64,000 bases of DNA. It comes from Shinella sp. UYSO24 (GTDB lineage: Bacteria > Pseudomonadota > Alphaproteobacteria > Rhizobiales > Rhizobiaceae). Under the pieces are notes generated by a model. It had not been told where the DNA came from. It saw nothing but the letters and a program-made list of their open reading frames with translations, and did not search any database. The stretch lies in assembly GCA_902167985.1 (NCBI GenBank), contig CABHNZ010000002.1, positions 62,001-126,000 of the forward strand, written 5' to 3'. Shown piece after piece: positions 49,562-60,186 of this stretch (its first letter is position 1; every line of letters starts with the position of its first letter). A program made the translations under genes and the position numbers.

Positions 49562-51212
49562 TCAGGCGTTGCTCTTGGTCGCCGTGTAGTAGCTGGCATA
49601 GGCGACGCCGTTATAGACCTCGCCCTTCAGCTCGGGCGCTGCACATAGATGCGCTGGACGATCTGCGTGCGGGGAATGAAATAGCCCTGTTCGAGCACAT
49701 ATTGCTGAAGCTGCGCGAGCAGCGGATCGCGGGCGGAAAGCGACTGGGCGCCGGCAATCTGGTCGCGCAGACGGTTGATCGTCTCGTCGCTCTGGCCGAG
49801 TGCGAACCAGTTCTCGCCATTATTGGCGTCGGTCAGGATGCTCGCTACTGTGCCAGCATCGATGAAGCTGCGCGTCACCTCATAGGCCGGAACGCCGGCA
49901 CCGCCATAGCGAACCTTCTGACCGTAGGTCACGACGTCATAGGCGCGAATATTCACCTTCCAGCCGATCTTGCCGAGTTGCTGGGCGATCAGTTCATCGA
50001 TCGACTTGGAGGCAGCCAGATAGGGGTTGGAATTCAGCGTCAGCACCAGCGGCTTGCCATCCTTGGAACGAACGCCATCCGCCCCCTTCACCCAACCGGC
50101 CTCATCGAGGAGCTTTTCCGCCTTTGCCTGATCGAAGGCCAGGAGCGCGCTGTTGTCGGTTGCACCCGGCACGTTGCTCTGGATGAAAGACGTCGCCAGC
50201 TTCCAGTCCGGCGTATAGACCGTATCGATGATTTCCTGACGGTTGATGCCGGCCTGCAGTGCCTGACGAACCTTCACGTCGTCATAGGGGGCAAGCTTGG
50301 TATTGACCGCCCAGCCGTTGACGAAGCCGAGATAGCGCGGGGTGGCGACGGTAAAGCCTGCATCCTTGAGGGACTTAAGCTCCTGGGGCGAAGCGTTGTA
50401 GGCGACGTCCGCCTGACCCGACTGGACGGATGAAACGCGAAGAGACTGTTCGGAGACAAGCTTGTAGGTAAGACTGTCGAGGAAGGCAGGCCCGGTATGG
50501 CCGACGGCTGCCGGTCCCCAGTTATAGTCCTTGCGCTTGGTCAGCTTGACGAAATCGCCTTCCCGCCAGGACGAGACCACAAACGGCCCGCTGCCGGATG
50601 TCTTTGCGAGGTCCGCCTGCTCCGATCCGGCTTTGCCAGTGTCTTTGGCGAAATCAGGATCGAGCCGTGATAGCCGAGCGTCGGAATGAAGCCGAGCGTC
50701 GGCGCCTTGAAGAACACTTTGACGGTGAGCGGATCAGCGGCTTCTGCGCGGTCATAGGTCTTGGGGAAGAGGCCGACGGGGTTGATGCCGTCCTTCGGCC
50801 GTCCCGCGTACCAGATGTCGAGATTGGCAACGATTGCCGCCGCATCGACCGGGGTTCCGTCGGAGAAGGTGACGCCCTTCTTCAGGTGGAGGGTGAATTC
50901 GGTGGCCTTGTCATTCTGTTCCCAGCGTTCGGCAACCCAGGGGCTCGTCTTGCCTTCGGCATCGACATAAACCAGCTTGTCGGCAACGTGGCCCCAGATA
51001 TGACCCTGGAAGCTTGAGATCGAACTGTTGTTCGGGATCCAGCTGTCGCCGAGGGAATCGATGAGGAAGACGACATCGCCGCCTTGGTTGGGCGTAGCGG
51101 CCAGCGCTTGCGGAATGCCGGTGGCCGTTACCAGAGCACCGGCGGCAACGACTGATGTGCTGACGAGCAAGCGGCGGCGGGAAAGGGACAGCGAGGAGAG
51201 GCGGTCGGTCAT
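49562..51212 (-). CDS. ABC transporter substrate-binding protein, family 5, frameshifted
   Basis: The protein is an SBP_bac_5-type binding protein of about 550 residues. It has an N-terminal export signal with a twin-arginine-like SRRRLL preceding a hydrophobic stretch and cleavage near ALAA. The body contains DKATEFTLHLKKGVTFSDGT, GSGPFVVSSWREGDFVKLTK, LGFVNGWAVNTKLAPYDDVK and VRQALQAGINRQEIIDTVY, all characteristic. Bases are missing near 50660 and 49638; the corrected end reads YNGVAYASYYTATKSNA. It heads the transporter operon. The ligand may be a sulfur-containing peptide-like or sulfonated molecule, inferred from the enzymes encoded downstream. Confidence 0.85.
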
Positions 51213-51802
51213 GGCTTGGTCCTGATGTTCGAGGGGCTTGACTGTCGGCTGATGCGCCGAGCCGTAGAAAGGCGCGCAGGTTCGCAGCGCCGCGGCCGGT
51301 CTGTGCCGAGGTTGAATTCTATTTTAAGTGAGTGGGTTATGGCTCTTGGTTAAGCCAGTTTATTGCTCTCTGGCGAGCAGCAGCATGCACAGCAGCTCGC
51401 TTCATCCTGCTTTCGCAGAGGCAGGCCATGGGCATTTGCTGTGGTCAATTCGCGGATCATGTTGCGGTCCCCGTGGGTGTTGACGAGACGATCACAGCGC
51501 ACAGGTTAGGCATGGAAAGGCCGGAGAGAAAGACTATCCGTTCTTTTACCATTAAATCTATGGATTATTTTGTTCTCTTTTCCGGCGATGTTGGGATCAG
51601 CGTTTCAGGCCGGGCAATCTCTACCGAAACGGCTGAACGCGAGCGACCGGCTGTGATGCAGAAGGCGAGCCGAGACAGGTTCCCGCTCCAAGATGTAGCG
51701 CCGAGAGACGGCGTGCGGCAGATGACTGGCAGGTCTCGTCGGGCCCGCCTCGAGCCCTGCCGCAGCATCATTGGGGCCTTGTGGGCGATGGCTCAAAATG
51801 CG
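51213..51802. other. Intergenic region upstream of the sulfur transport operon
   Basis: These roughly 590 bases hold the promoter region of the binding-protein gene (AT-rich around 51310-51340) and otherwise nothing I recognise. A plus-strand frame at 51332-51844 has a composition unlike real proteins here, with no start site, and it ends through the terminator hairpin, so I do not call it. A small RNA ending at the 51803 hairpin cannot be excluded. Confidence 0.4.
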
Positions 51803-51831
51803 CCACGCGCCTCATCGGGCGCGTGGTTTTT
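51803..51831. terminator. Rho-independent-type terminator hairpin
   Basis: CCACGCGCC at 51803-51811 pairs perfectly with GGCGCGTGG at 51818-51826 and is followed on the plus strand by TTTTT. On the minus strand a TTTT follows three bases after the stem, 33 bases beyond the end of the oxide reductase gene. It therefore probably ends that gene and may work in both directions. Confidence 0.75.
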
Positions 51832-51863
51832 GCTTAAGTCATGACCGGCAGGAGTGAACTGGA

Positions 51864-54164
51864 TCAGCCCCTGTCGGCAAAGCGCATCGGTTCGAAGATA
51901 CGCACGGGCGGGATCTCACCCGTGAATTTCTCGACTTCGACACGCGTCAGCTGGCCGGTCGAACCCTGGGCAAGCTTGGAGGTGCCGATATCCCGGGTCA
52001 GGATGTTCGGGTTGCCGTGCACGCACATCGGTTTGTCGGCATGCGGATCATGCGGTTCGAACCATGCGCCGGTGGCCAGCTGCATGACGCCCGGCCGGAC
52101 GTCGCTGCTGACAATGGCAGCTGCAAGGCAGCTGCCGAGACTGTTGAACAGTCGCACGATATCGCCATCCGCGATGCCACGCTCGGCGGCATCGGTGATG
52201 TTGATACGCACCGGCTCGCGGTCGCGGATCTTGGTCGAGCGGCTGAAGGCGCCGTAATCCAGCTGGCTGTGCAGTCGCTGGTGCGGCTGGTTGCAGACAA
52301 GGTGCAGCGGATAGGCAACGCCCGTCCCATCTGCGAACGGCCGCGGCGGATACCAGCGCGGATGCCGCCGCAATCGTCATAATCGAAACCATCGATCGTC
52401 TCGGAGAAGATCTCGATCTTGCCCGAAGGCGTGGCAAGCTTGCCGGCTACCGGATCATCGCGGACGCCCGCGCCGGTCCGCCATCATCGGGCCGCTTTGG
52501 CAGGCGGATTTCGCCGCGCTGCCAGAAGCTTTCGAAATCCGGCGCATCATGGCCGCCGGCAACGAGCGCCTTGCGGGTGTCTTCATAGAGAACCGGCAGC
52601 CATTCCATGCTTGTCAGGCCTTCGGTAAAGGCATCGCGGCGGCCGAGACGCTCGGCGATCTCTGCGAAAATATCATAATCGTCGCGCGCTTCGCCGACCG
52701 GCTCGATCAGCCTGTGCATGGCCACGAGAAGCGGATCGCCGACCGATGCACCGATATCGTTTCGTTCCAGCGTGGTCGTTGCCGGAAGCACGATATCCGC
52801 ATGGCGCGCGGATGACGTCCAGGCGGTTTCGTGGACGATGATCGTTTCCGGCTGACGGAAGGCGTCGCGCAGACGGTTGATGTCCTGATGATGATGAAAG
52901 GGATTGCCGCCCGCCCAGTAGACCAGCCGGATGTCGGGATAGGTCATGTTCCGACCGTTATAGTCGAACGGGCTGCCGGGATTGAGCAGCATGTCGGCAA
53001 TGCGGGCGACGGGAATGAAATCCGAAATCGGGTTCTTGAACTGATTGAGCGTCGGGAGAGGCACGGCCAGCTGCGTCTTGCCGACATTTCCCAGCGCGCC
53101 GAGCGAATAGGAATAGCCGCCACCGTCAAGGCCGATCTGCCCGAGCATGGCGGCAAGCACGACACCCATCCACACCGGCTGCTCGCCATGATCGGCGCGC
53201 TGAAGCGAGTGGCTGACCGTGACAAGCGTGCGCTTGCCTGCCATTTCACGGGCCAGATCCCGGATCGTCGATGCAGAGACGCCGCAGATCGCCGATGCCC
53301 ATTCCGGCGTCTTTTCGATACCGTCCGTGCGGCCGAGAATATAGTCCTCGAAACGGTCATAGCCGACGGTATAGCGATCGAGGAATGCCCGGTCGTGAAG
53401 ACCATCACGGGCAATTACATAGGCCAGCGCAAGCATCAGCGACACATCGGTGCCCGGCACGATGGAAAGCCATTCGCCGTTGGCTTCAGGCGGAAGATCG
53501 TCTTTCAGCGGGCTGACGAGAATGAACCTGGCGCCGCGCTGGCTGGCACCTTTCAGCTTGTCGCGCACGATATGGGCGCTGTTGCCGCCGCCATGTACAT
53601 CGGCATTCTTGATTGCCATTCCGCCGAAGGCGACGACCAGATCGCTGGAGCGTTCAATGGCGTCCCAGGTGACGCTCTTGCGCTCGAAATGATCCCAGCC
53701 GCCGAGAACATGCGGGAGGATGACCATCGATGCGCCGGCGCTATAGGTGTTCACGGATTTGACGTAGCCGCCGAGCACGTTGAGAAACCGGTGAACCTGG
53801 CTCTGGGCATGATGGAAGCGGCCGGCACTGGACCAACCATAGGAGCCGCCGAACACGGCCTGCGGGCCGAAATCCTGATAGACGCGCTTCAATTCGCCGG
53901 CCACGAGATCAAGCGCTTCCGCCCAGCTGACCTCGACATAGTCGTCGGCGCCGCGTCTGGCCTGATGCCCCGCTGCTCTTTCCAGAAACCCGCGCCTGAC
54001 GGCCGGTCGGCGGACGCGTGCCGCGCCATCGGCTGCCGCCGCAGATTGCCGAGAATGGGAGAGGGGTGCGGGTCGCCCGGATGCGGGAGAATGTCCAGCT
54101 TGCCGTCCAGCAGCCGGCCGGAGAACGCACCCCAGTGCGAACTGTGAGGCTTGTATTCGTTCAT
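51864..54164 (-). CDS. bisC: Molybdopterin S/N-oxide reductase (BisC/DMSO reductase family), multiply frameshifted
   Basis: The protein, about 767 residues when corrected, is a bis-MGD enzyme of the biotin-sulfoxide/TMAO reductase group. Features are HWGAFSG at the N-terminus, DDYVEVSWAEALDLVAGELK, GGSYGWSSAGRFHHAQSQVH with the expected Mo-ligating Ser, GGNPFHHHQDINRL, and a C-terminal dinucleotide-binding domain with NQPHQRLHSQLDYG. Bases are missing near 54040, 52472 and 52362. No twin-arginine signal is seen, so it is likely cytoplasmic. It may reduce biotin or methionine sulfoxides, which suits the adjacent sulfur cluster. Confidence 0.82.
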
Positions 54165-54197
54165 GCTCTGTCTATCCGTTCATCCATGCCGAATGGT

Positions 54198-55587
54198 TCA
54201 CGCGGCAGATGCGTCTTCGGGCAAGACCTTGCCCGGGTTCATGATGCCATCTGGATCGATAGCATGCTTGATCAGCGCCATGAGGTCCACTGCGTCACCA
54301 TGTTCCTCCCGCAGGTAGGCGATCTTGCCGGTGCCTACACCATGTTCGCCCGTGGCGGTGCCACCGACTGATATGGCATAGCGAACCATCTTCTTGTTGA
54401 TTGCGGCGACCTCGTCGAGTTCCGCCTGATTGCCCGGATCAACCGCGAAGACAACGTGATAATTGCCGTCTCCGACATGGCCGAGAATGGCGGCAGGTAC
54501 GCCGCAGCCTTTCAGGAGGTCACGGGTGTTGACGATACAATCGCTGAGCTTGGAGACAGGCACGCAGACATCGGATGACCAGCCTTGGCATTCTGTCTTT
54601 GCGAGACCACGGCGTAAAAGGCATTGTGGCGAGCTTTCCAGAGCCGGTTGCGATCTTCCGGCGCATTGGCCCATTCGAAATCCTGGCCGCCATGTTCCTC
54701 GACGATCGCGGCCACCAGTTCCACCTGTTCGGCAACGCTTGCCGGGGAGCCGTGAAATTCGAAGGCAAGCGTGTCCTCGAGCTTCAGCGACAGGTTCGAA
54801 TAGGCGTTGACGGCCGCGATGAGCCCGCGATCCATCAGCTCCATGCGGGCGACGGGGATGCCGAGTTGCACCACGGCGATGGCGGCACTGACGGCCTGCT
54901 CGACGCTCTTGAAGGAGCAGAGTGCCGCCGAGATTGTTTCCGGCAGGCCGTAGAGGCGCAGCGTGACTTCGGTGATGATGCCGAGCGTGCCTTCGGAGCC
55001 GACGAAGAGCCGCGTCAGGTCGTAGCCCGCAGAGGATTTGCGGGCGCGGCCGCCGGTGCGGATGATCTTGCCGTTTGGAAGAACGACGGTCAGCGACAGA
55101 ACATTTTCGCGCATCGTGCCGTAGCGCACAGCATTGGTGCCCGAGGCGCGCGTTGCGGCCATACCGCCAAGCGACGCGTTGCGCCGGGGTCGATCGGGAA
55201 AAACAGGCCTTGATCACGCAGGTAGGTATTCAGCTGCTCGCGCGTCACGCCGGCCTCGACCGTGCAATCCAGATCATCCGTGCTGACACGCAGGATCTTC
55301 GACATGCGCGACAGATCGATCGACACACCGCCGCGGACGGCGGTGAGATGACCCTCGAGCGATGTGCCGGCACCAAAGGCAATCACGGGCACGCGCTCGG
55401 CGGCGCACAAGCGGACGATCTCCGACACTTCCTCGGTCGTCTCGGCAAAGACAACCGCGTCGGGAATGGCCGGCGTGTGGTGGGATTCCCCGCGGCCATG
55501 CTGCTCGCGCAGGGGCAGCGAGGTCGACAGGCGTTCGCCGAAGCGTGTGAGAAGGGCATCGGCCAATGCGACAGGTAGATTGCTCAT
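54198..55587 (-). CDS. FAD-linked oxidase of the GlcD/D-lactate dehydrogenase type, frameshifted
   Basis: The protein, 463 residues when corrected, has the FAD_binding_4 domain (VPVIAFGAGTSLEGHLTAV, VSIDLSRMSKILRVSTDDLD, SLGGMAATRASGTNAVRYG) and a C-terminal FAD-oxidase domain ending ATGEHGVGTGKIAYLREEHG and DPDGIMNPGKVLP. Bases are missing near 55181 and 54578. It probably oxidises a 2-hydroxyacid such as D-lactate or glycolate. The ATG at 55587 has GGAGAAC upstream. It lies 33 bases before the oxide reductase gene and may be co-transcribed with it. Confidence 0.85.
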
Positions 55588-55750
55588 GCCGGTTCTCCGT
55601 TCCGTGGCGAGAAGGCGGCAGCCTGAGCGGCACCGGTGAGGATCGAACGGGAAAAGGTCAAGATGAAACTCCATAATCGAAAACGGCGGCCGGGCCGGCA
55701 GCTCCACTCGTGATCTGCCGGCCCGGATGAGCGCGGAAGGCTGGCGCCGG

Positions 55751-56353
55751 TCAGGAAACCGGCGGTTCACCCTTGAGGTGGCTTTCGAGGAAGGGCAGGC
55801 TGTCCTGCCCCCAATAGAGCTCGCCTTCGTATTGGAAGGTCGGAAGACCGAAGACGCCGGCGGCGCGGGCCGTCTCGATATTTGCATTCCAGATCGCCTG
55901 CACTTCGGCGCTTTGAGCCTTTTCTTCCAGTGCGGCCCCGTCGAAGCCGGCCCTGTCGGCGATTGCCTGACGGACGGCCGGCTGACCGATATCGGCAGCC
56001 TCGCTCCAGAAGGCTGTCTGCAGCGCTCGCGCCAATGCCAGCCAGTCCTGCCCGGCATCTGCCGCAGCAATGACGAGGAAGCCGGCGGGCGTCGGATCAG
56101 AGAGGGACGCACGGTTCTCGAAGTTGAGCACCTTGCCGCGCAGTGCCGCCCAGCGCTTCAGGTCCTTGGTCCAGTAGGCGCGGCGTGCGGCCGGGCGATT
56201 ACGCGAGGAGATGCCGCCATTGTCCTCGATCAGCGAGATCACATAGGGCCGGATCGTTGCGCCCTGTTCGGCGGCAAGCGCCTCGAACGCATCCAGTCCG
56301 ATAAAGGCCCACGGCGAACCGACGCCGAAGAAATAGTCGATGGTCTTGGTCAT
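55751..56353 (-). CDS. DsbA-family 2-hydroxychromene-2-carboxylate isomerase-like protein
   Basis: The 200-residue protein is a thioredoxin-fold enzyme of the kappa-GST/HCCA isomerase branch. It starts MTKTIDYFFGVGSPWAFIGL, where the Ser of SPWAF replaces the DsbA cysteine and is the active-site residue for glutathione. The C-terminal part has GVFGLPTFQYEGELYWGQDS, with the cis-Pro loop (GLPTF). It likely uses glutathione on an aromatic or epoxide-like substrate. It is 20 bases from the TetR-type gene upstream, likely one operon. Confidence 0.85.
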   Translation of the reverse strand: MTKTIDYFFGVGSPWAFIGLDAFEALAAEQGATIRPYVISLIEDNGGISSRNRPAARRAYWTKDLKRWAALRGKVLNFENRASLSDPTPAGFLVIAAADAGQDWLALARALQTAFWSEAADIGQPAVRQAIADRAGFDGAALEEKAQSAEVQAIWNANIETARAAGVFGLPTFQYEGELYWGQDSLPFLESHLKGEPPVS

Positions 56354-56372
56354 GGGGGCAGTTATTCCTCTT

Positions 56373-56936
56373 TCATTGTGGGGTGCCGCTTGCGGCGTCG
56401 AAAACGGACAGGGCGCAGTCGCGCGCAACAAGAACGGCGGCTGGGTCGCGATTGACGGCAACGGTTGCCAGCGCGCCTTCATAGAGAAGCGACAGATGCG
56501 CGGCCGGCGCGGCACTAGTGATGCCGGCCTGCGCCATCACGTCTAGAAATATCTTCTGAACGGTCGCCTTGTGCAGCCGTGCGATCGTCACGACCCGCTC
56601 GGATGCTTCATGTTCGGCGACGGCCATGGCGAAGGCGCAGCCGCGAAAATCGGGACTGTCCGCCTTTTCATGCAGCCGCAGGAAGATGCTGCCGATCTTG
56701 TCGCGTGGCGGGGCATCGCCCGTCACGACATCGTCCAGCGAGGCAAGCACACGTTCATGACGGGCCCTCAGATAGGCCGCGACGAGATGATCCTTTGACG
56801 GGAAATGGCGATAAAGCGTTGCCTTGGCAACCTTGGCTTCGTCGATGATCCGGTCGATGCCAACCGCCCTGATACCTTCACGATAGAAGAGGCCGCCTGC
56901 GACAGCCAGAATCTGCTCTGATACGGTCTCTTTCAT
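56373..56936 (-). CDS. TetR-family regulator
   Basis: The 187-residue protein starts MKETVSEQILAVAGGLFYRE and has the TetR helix-turn-helix GIRAVGIDRIIDEAKVAKAT followed by LYRHFPSKDHLVAAYLRAR, the near-invariant family sequence. The C-terminal ligand domain is helical and unassigned. I chose the ATG at 56936; the frame is open to 56984. Transcription with the isomerase gene suggests local regulation of detoxification functions. Confidence 0.88.
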   Translation of the reverse strand: MKETVSEQILAVAGGLFYREGIRAVGIDRIIDEAKVAKATLYRHFPSKDHLVAAYLRARHERVLASLDDVVTGDAPPRDKIGSIFLRLHEKADSPDFRGCAFAMAVAEHEASERVVTIARLHKATVQKIFLDVMAQAGITSAAPAAHLSLLYEGALATVAVNRDPAAVLVARDCALSVFDAASGTPQ

Positions 56937-57312
56937 CAGTCCGCTTCGTTCCTCGTTCCGCTCGTCCCAAAATCGTCTCGCCACGCATGCGCGCTGACGC
57001 GCAATCGGCGGCTGATGTTCGCAATCAGTGCGGACGCTATTCTATAAGAGCGGACATAGAAAGACAGGTCGTTCTCTTTTCGACGCTGATGCCGGAACGC
57101 CTTTGCATCGACGCATGTTCACTATGAGGTTTGAGGGTCGCTTTCGCCGGCGGTGCAATACGGCACGAAAAATGCTTCTTCCAAGGCGAGGCTCGCGCAG
57201 GCACCATTCGTTCCACGCATGCCGTGCAATTTAGTATATGGTTTTTGTCGACTAAATTGACGGAAACCGAGGACAGAGGCAAACTTCGAACGTCAACAAA
57301 AGGAGACCCAGA
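56937..57312. other. Intergenic region with an AT-rich inverted repeat
   Basis: This region holds the divergent promoters of the TetR-type gene and the small protein at 57313. It contains CAATTTAGT (57227-57235) mirrored exactly by ACTAAATTG (57251-57259) around 15 bases. The arms are AT-rich and lie 54 bases upstream of the small gene, as an operator might. No gene is evident. Confidence 0.45.
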
Positions 57313-57498
57313 ATGATACTCAGTGGCGCATCTTTGTTCCGCTCCGACTTTCCCGGTCTGTTCAAGGCCGGCAAGGCCGCCAAGGCAGAGGCGAAGCAGG
57401 CCAAGCCGGACGAGGGCCGTTCACGGCAGGCTGACAGGTTCGCTGAAGAGCGCGCCGAGTCCGACGCATTCTTCTGGGCAATGTATCCGATCTACTGA
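57313..57498 (+). CDS. Small highly charged protein, 61 residues
   Basis: The frame MILSGASLFRSDFPGLFKAG follows AAAGGAGACC at ideal distance. The middle is rich in Ala, Lys, Glu and Arg (KAGKAAKAEAKQAKPDEG) and probably helical or disordered, with an aromatic tail (DAFFWAMYPIY). No domain is recognisable. The excellent ribosome site and an operator-like repeat upstream support a real gene; function unknown. Confidence 0.55.
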   Translation: MILSGASLFRSDFPGLFKAGKAAKAEAKQAKPDEGRSRQADRFAEERAESDAFFWAMYPIY

Positions 57499-57551
57499 TC
57501 GACCCGGTCAGCAGGCGGAACAGGCTGGGGCCCAGCGATTTCGGCCGGGCC

Positions 57552-58874
57552 TCAGAGCGGTTCCATGCGCGGCACGTAGCAGCTGACCTTGGCGCGCCGC
57601 AGGGCATCGCAGGCATCGGCAGCTGCCTCCTGAGTCGGGAAGCCTGTATAGCGCGAGCGATAGATCGTGCCGTTGCCATTCTTCACCGTCTCGACGAAGG
57701 GATAGGCGTGCGCCAGCACCTCGGGTTTTCGCTGCGTGTCGTATTGAGCAACCGTGTTGCTGCGGTCTCGGAGGGGGAGGCGCCGACCTGAACCATCCAG
57801 TAGCGGGTGGGCTTGGCATCGGCCGTCGCATCGCCGGACGCATTGGCTGCGATCATGTCGGACATGGCGTTGGATGCCGATGCGACATGAACCGTCTCCA
57901 TCGGCCGGCCACTTGGCAACGGCGCGGTGACTGTGTCGGCCATTTCTACCGCGGCTGGGCGCTTTGGCTGTGATCTGGAGCGTGATACGCTGGCGACAAG
58001 CAGGTTCGTGCGACGATTTTCAGCCTTTGCAATCGAGCGGTTTATCAGCTTTTCCATCAGGTTATCGCGGCTTCTGGCCGTTGAGCCGCCCATCACGACG
58101 CCGATCACACGCCGGTTGCCGCGGTGGACGGCGCTAACGAGATTGAAGCCGGACGCATTGGTAAAGCCGGTCTTGAACCCATCCATTCCCTTGTATCGAT
58201 ACATCAGGTTGTTGTGGCCGCGCACCGAGCGACCGTTGAACTTGAAGCTCCGTGTGGAGAAGAGCTTATACTCGCCGGGAAAGTCGTTCATCAGGGCGAC
58301 GGCCAGCGTGGACATGTCTCGCGCAGTCGTGACCTGATTGCGGTTGGGCAGGCCTGAGGCATTGTAGAAGCGCGTCTGCGTCATGCCGAGCTCGCGTGCT
58401 TGGCATTCATCAGGGCGGCGAACTTGATTTCCGAACCGCCAAGCTTTTCGGCCATGGCCGCCGCTGCATCGTTTGCCGAGGGGACGATCATGCCGAGCAC
58501 TGCTTCGCGCACCGACGTCGTATCGCCTGCCTTGACCCAAGCTTTGTTGGCGACATCGAGGCTGCGTGCTTGGAAAAGCGCACCCGCGAGGACCAGTTGA
58601 GTTTTCCCTGATGGATAGCCTCGAAGGTGAGGTATAGCGTCATCATCTTGGTGAGGGATGCCGGGTGATTTCTGACATCTGCATTGTGCGAGGCAAGCAC
58701 TTCGCCGCTGCGTGCGTCCAGAATGAGATAGGCCTGACCCGCCATCACAATGCCGGGCGACATCGCCAAGGCCAACCCGAGAGCGGCGGCCGCAAGCCGG
58801 CCCTTCATGCTCGAGAACCGGGCGCCCATCGCCCTGTGGAAAAGGCGGGTGGCTGGAGCGAGCTTTGTCAGCAT
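57552..58874 (-). CDS. D-alanyl-D-alanine carboxypeptidase with C-terminal SPOR domain, frameshifted
   Basis: The protein, about 441 residues corrected, is a low-molecular-weight penicillin-binding protein (peptidase S11). A signal peptide (GRLAAAALGLALAMSPGIVM) is followed by the active-site serine in NHPASLTKMM (SxxK), SAN in VPSANDAAAAM and KTG in DGFKTGFTNASG. The C-terminal SPOR domain has the features YWMVQVGASPSETAA and IYRSRYTGFPTQEAA; SPOR domains bind denuded peptidoglycan at division sites. Bases are missing near 58537, 58402 and 57727. The start at 58874 is the most upstream credible ATG; 58808 is an alternative. Confidence 0.85.
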
Positions 58875-59270
58875 GTCTTCTGCCTGTCGATATAGAGTTC
58901 CTCCGGGCACACATGGTCCCTCCCGAAGGAGCCCAAATGTTACCGCGTCTCTCTGAACTGCCGTCATTTGGTTACTGAAAGATTGATGGAGGACGGTGTT
59001 TTCGCGGCAGTGATTGCGCGCCAATGGCGTAAAAAGTGGCAGAAAATGGCGCAAGTCCCTGTCGCAAAAGGAAAGTCCGCCGATATTCATGATGCCTTGG
59101 GTTGCATTCACTCGCTCGTAACAATTATTTGAAGCGGAAGGACGCGCAACAGCCGGCCGGCTGTGGCAGGTTGCACGGCGAGATGCGTCGCCATCCGACC
59201 GCGGCTTCGTTCGGGTTGGGATGGGCGATGCGAATGTCGTCTGCTTGGAATGATGGGATCGGTTTTTCGG
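58875..59270. other. Intergenic region between the carboxypeptidase and a small secreted protein gene
   Basis: These 396 bases must contain two divergent promoters. I see no repeat, terminator or credible gene in them. Frames running through it have no start signal or family features. Confidence 0.5.
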
Positions 59271-59570
59271 ATGCGGTTTGCGGGCTATTACAGTCTGGTG
59301 CTTGGCTTGTGCCTGGGCGCATCCGTGGCGCAGGCCGAAGAGGGGGACCGCTGCGCATCTCTCGCACGCGACCTTGTGGCCAAGCCCAATACCCAGCTCT
59401 TGTCTGTCCTGCGCGGTGAAACGGGGTGCCGGATCATCTATCTGGAACGCAATGCCGGAAAGCGGGCAAGACGTCTTGCAGTCCAGATACCCTATGCGCC
59501 GGCCGCGACGGAGCAGGCTGCGGTGGACGAGCGACGTGTTGTTGCGCCGCTCGCGTCGGCCAGCAAATAG
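59271..59570 (+). CDS. Small secreted hypothetical protein, 99 residues
   Basis: The frame MRFAGYYSLVLGLCLGASVA gives a plain signal peptide with cleavage near AQA-EE. The mature domain is about 75 residues with two cysteines (DRCASLA and TGCRIIY) that may form a disulfide. An upstream in-frame ATG at 59250 is an alternative start that would lengthen the signal. No family is recognised. Confidence 0.55.
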   Translation: MRFAGYYSLVLGLCLGASVAQAEEGDRCASLARDLVAKPNTQLLSVLRGETGCRIIYLERNAGKRARRLAVQIPYAPAATEQAAVDERRVVAPLASASK

Positions 59571-59639
59571 TGTCTCCGTCTCGCCATCTCGGACGGTGAG
59601 CAGCCGGCGGCAGAAAGCCACCGGCCGACTTGATTGACG

Positions 59640-60071
59640 TCAGCCGAAAGACACATTGAGGCTGATCGGTACGGCTGCCAGCGCCTTCGATACCGGGCAC
59701 CCTGCCTTGGCCTTGTTGGCCAGTTCGGTAAAGCTTGCTTCATTGGTACCGGGGACGGATCCCTTCAGATTGAGTTCGATTGCGGTGATCGCAAAACCGT
59801 CGCTCACTTTTTCCAGGGTAACGACTGCCTTTGTGTCGAGACTGTCGGCTTTAAGGCCTGCCTCACCAAGGATCAGCGACAGGGCCATTGTGAAGCAGGC
59901 GGCGTGCGCCGCGCCGATCAGTTCTTCCGGATTGGTTCCGGGCACACCCTCGAAGCGGGTGTTGAAACCATAGGGCTGCGTCTTCAGCGCGCCGCTCTCG
60001 GTCGAGACTTCACCCTTGCCGTCCTTCAGTCCGCCGACCCAATGTGCCGACCCGTTTTTTTGAATCTTCAT
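59640..60071 (-). CDS. OsmC/Ohr-family peroxidase
   Basis: The 143-residue protein is a typical OsmC-type thiol peroxidase. The two redox cysteines lie in AHAACFTMALS (about residue 59) and KAGCPVSKAL (about residue 125). PEELIGAAHAACF and KNGSAHWVGGLKDGKGEVST also match. It detoxifies organic hydroperoxides in the cytoplasm. OsmC-type proteins of this size with GTNPEEL are usually stress-induced. Confidence 0.93.
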   Translation of the reverse strand: MKIQKNGSAHWVGGLKDGKGEVSTESGALKTQPYGFNTRFEGVPGTNPEELIGAAHAACFTMALSLILGEAGLKADSLDTKAVVTLEKVSDGFAITAIELNLKGSVPGTNEASFTELANKAKAGCPVSKALAAVPISLNVSFG

Positions 60072-60186
60072 TCGTGGTCTCCCTTGTGAAAATGCTGCTC
60101 ACTATACGGCGTCTTGCACCTGCCCGTTTGTACGAAACGCCTGTCCGCGTCTGCTACGACAGGCGGTGCATGACCGCCGGATCCGG

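Noticed and set aside
51332-51844. A 170-codon plus-strand frame upstream of the sulfur operon
   Set aside because: No ribosome site, no recognisable domain, unbalanced composition, and it runs through the hairpin at 51803-51831.
51864-54164. Interpreting the oxide reductase as a decayed pseudogene
   Set aside because: All three breaks are single-base losses and each segment keeps conserved motifs, the same pattern as in clearly functional operons of this window.
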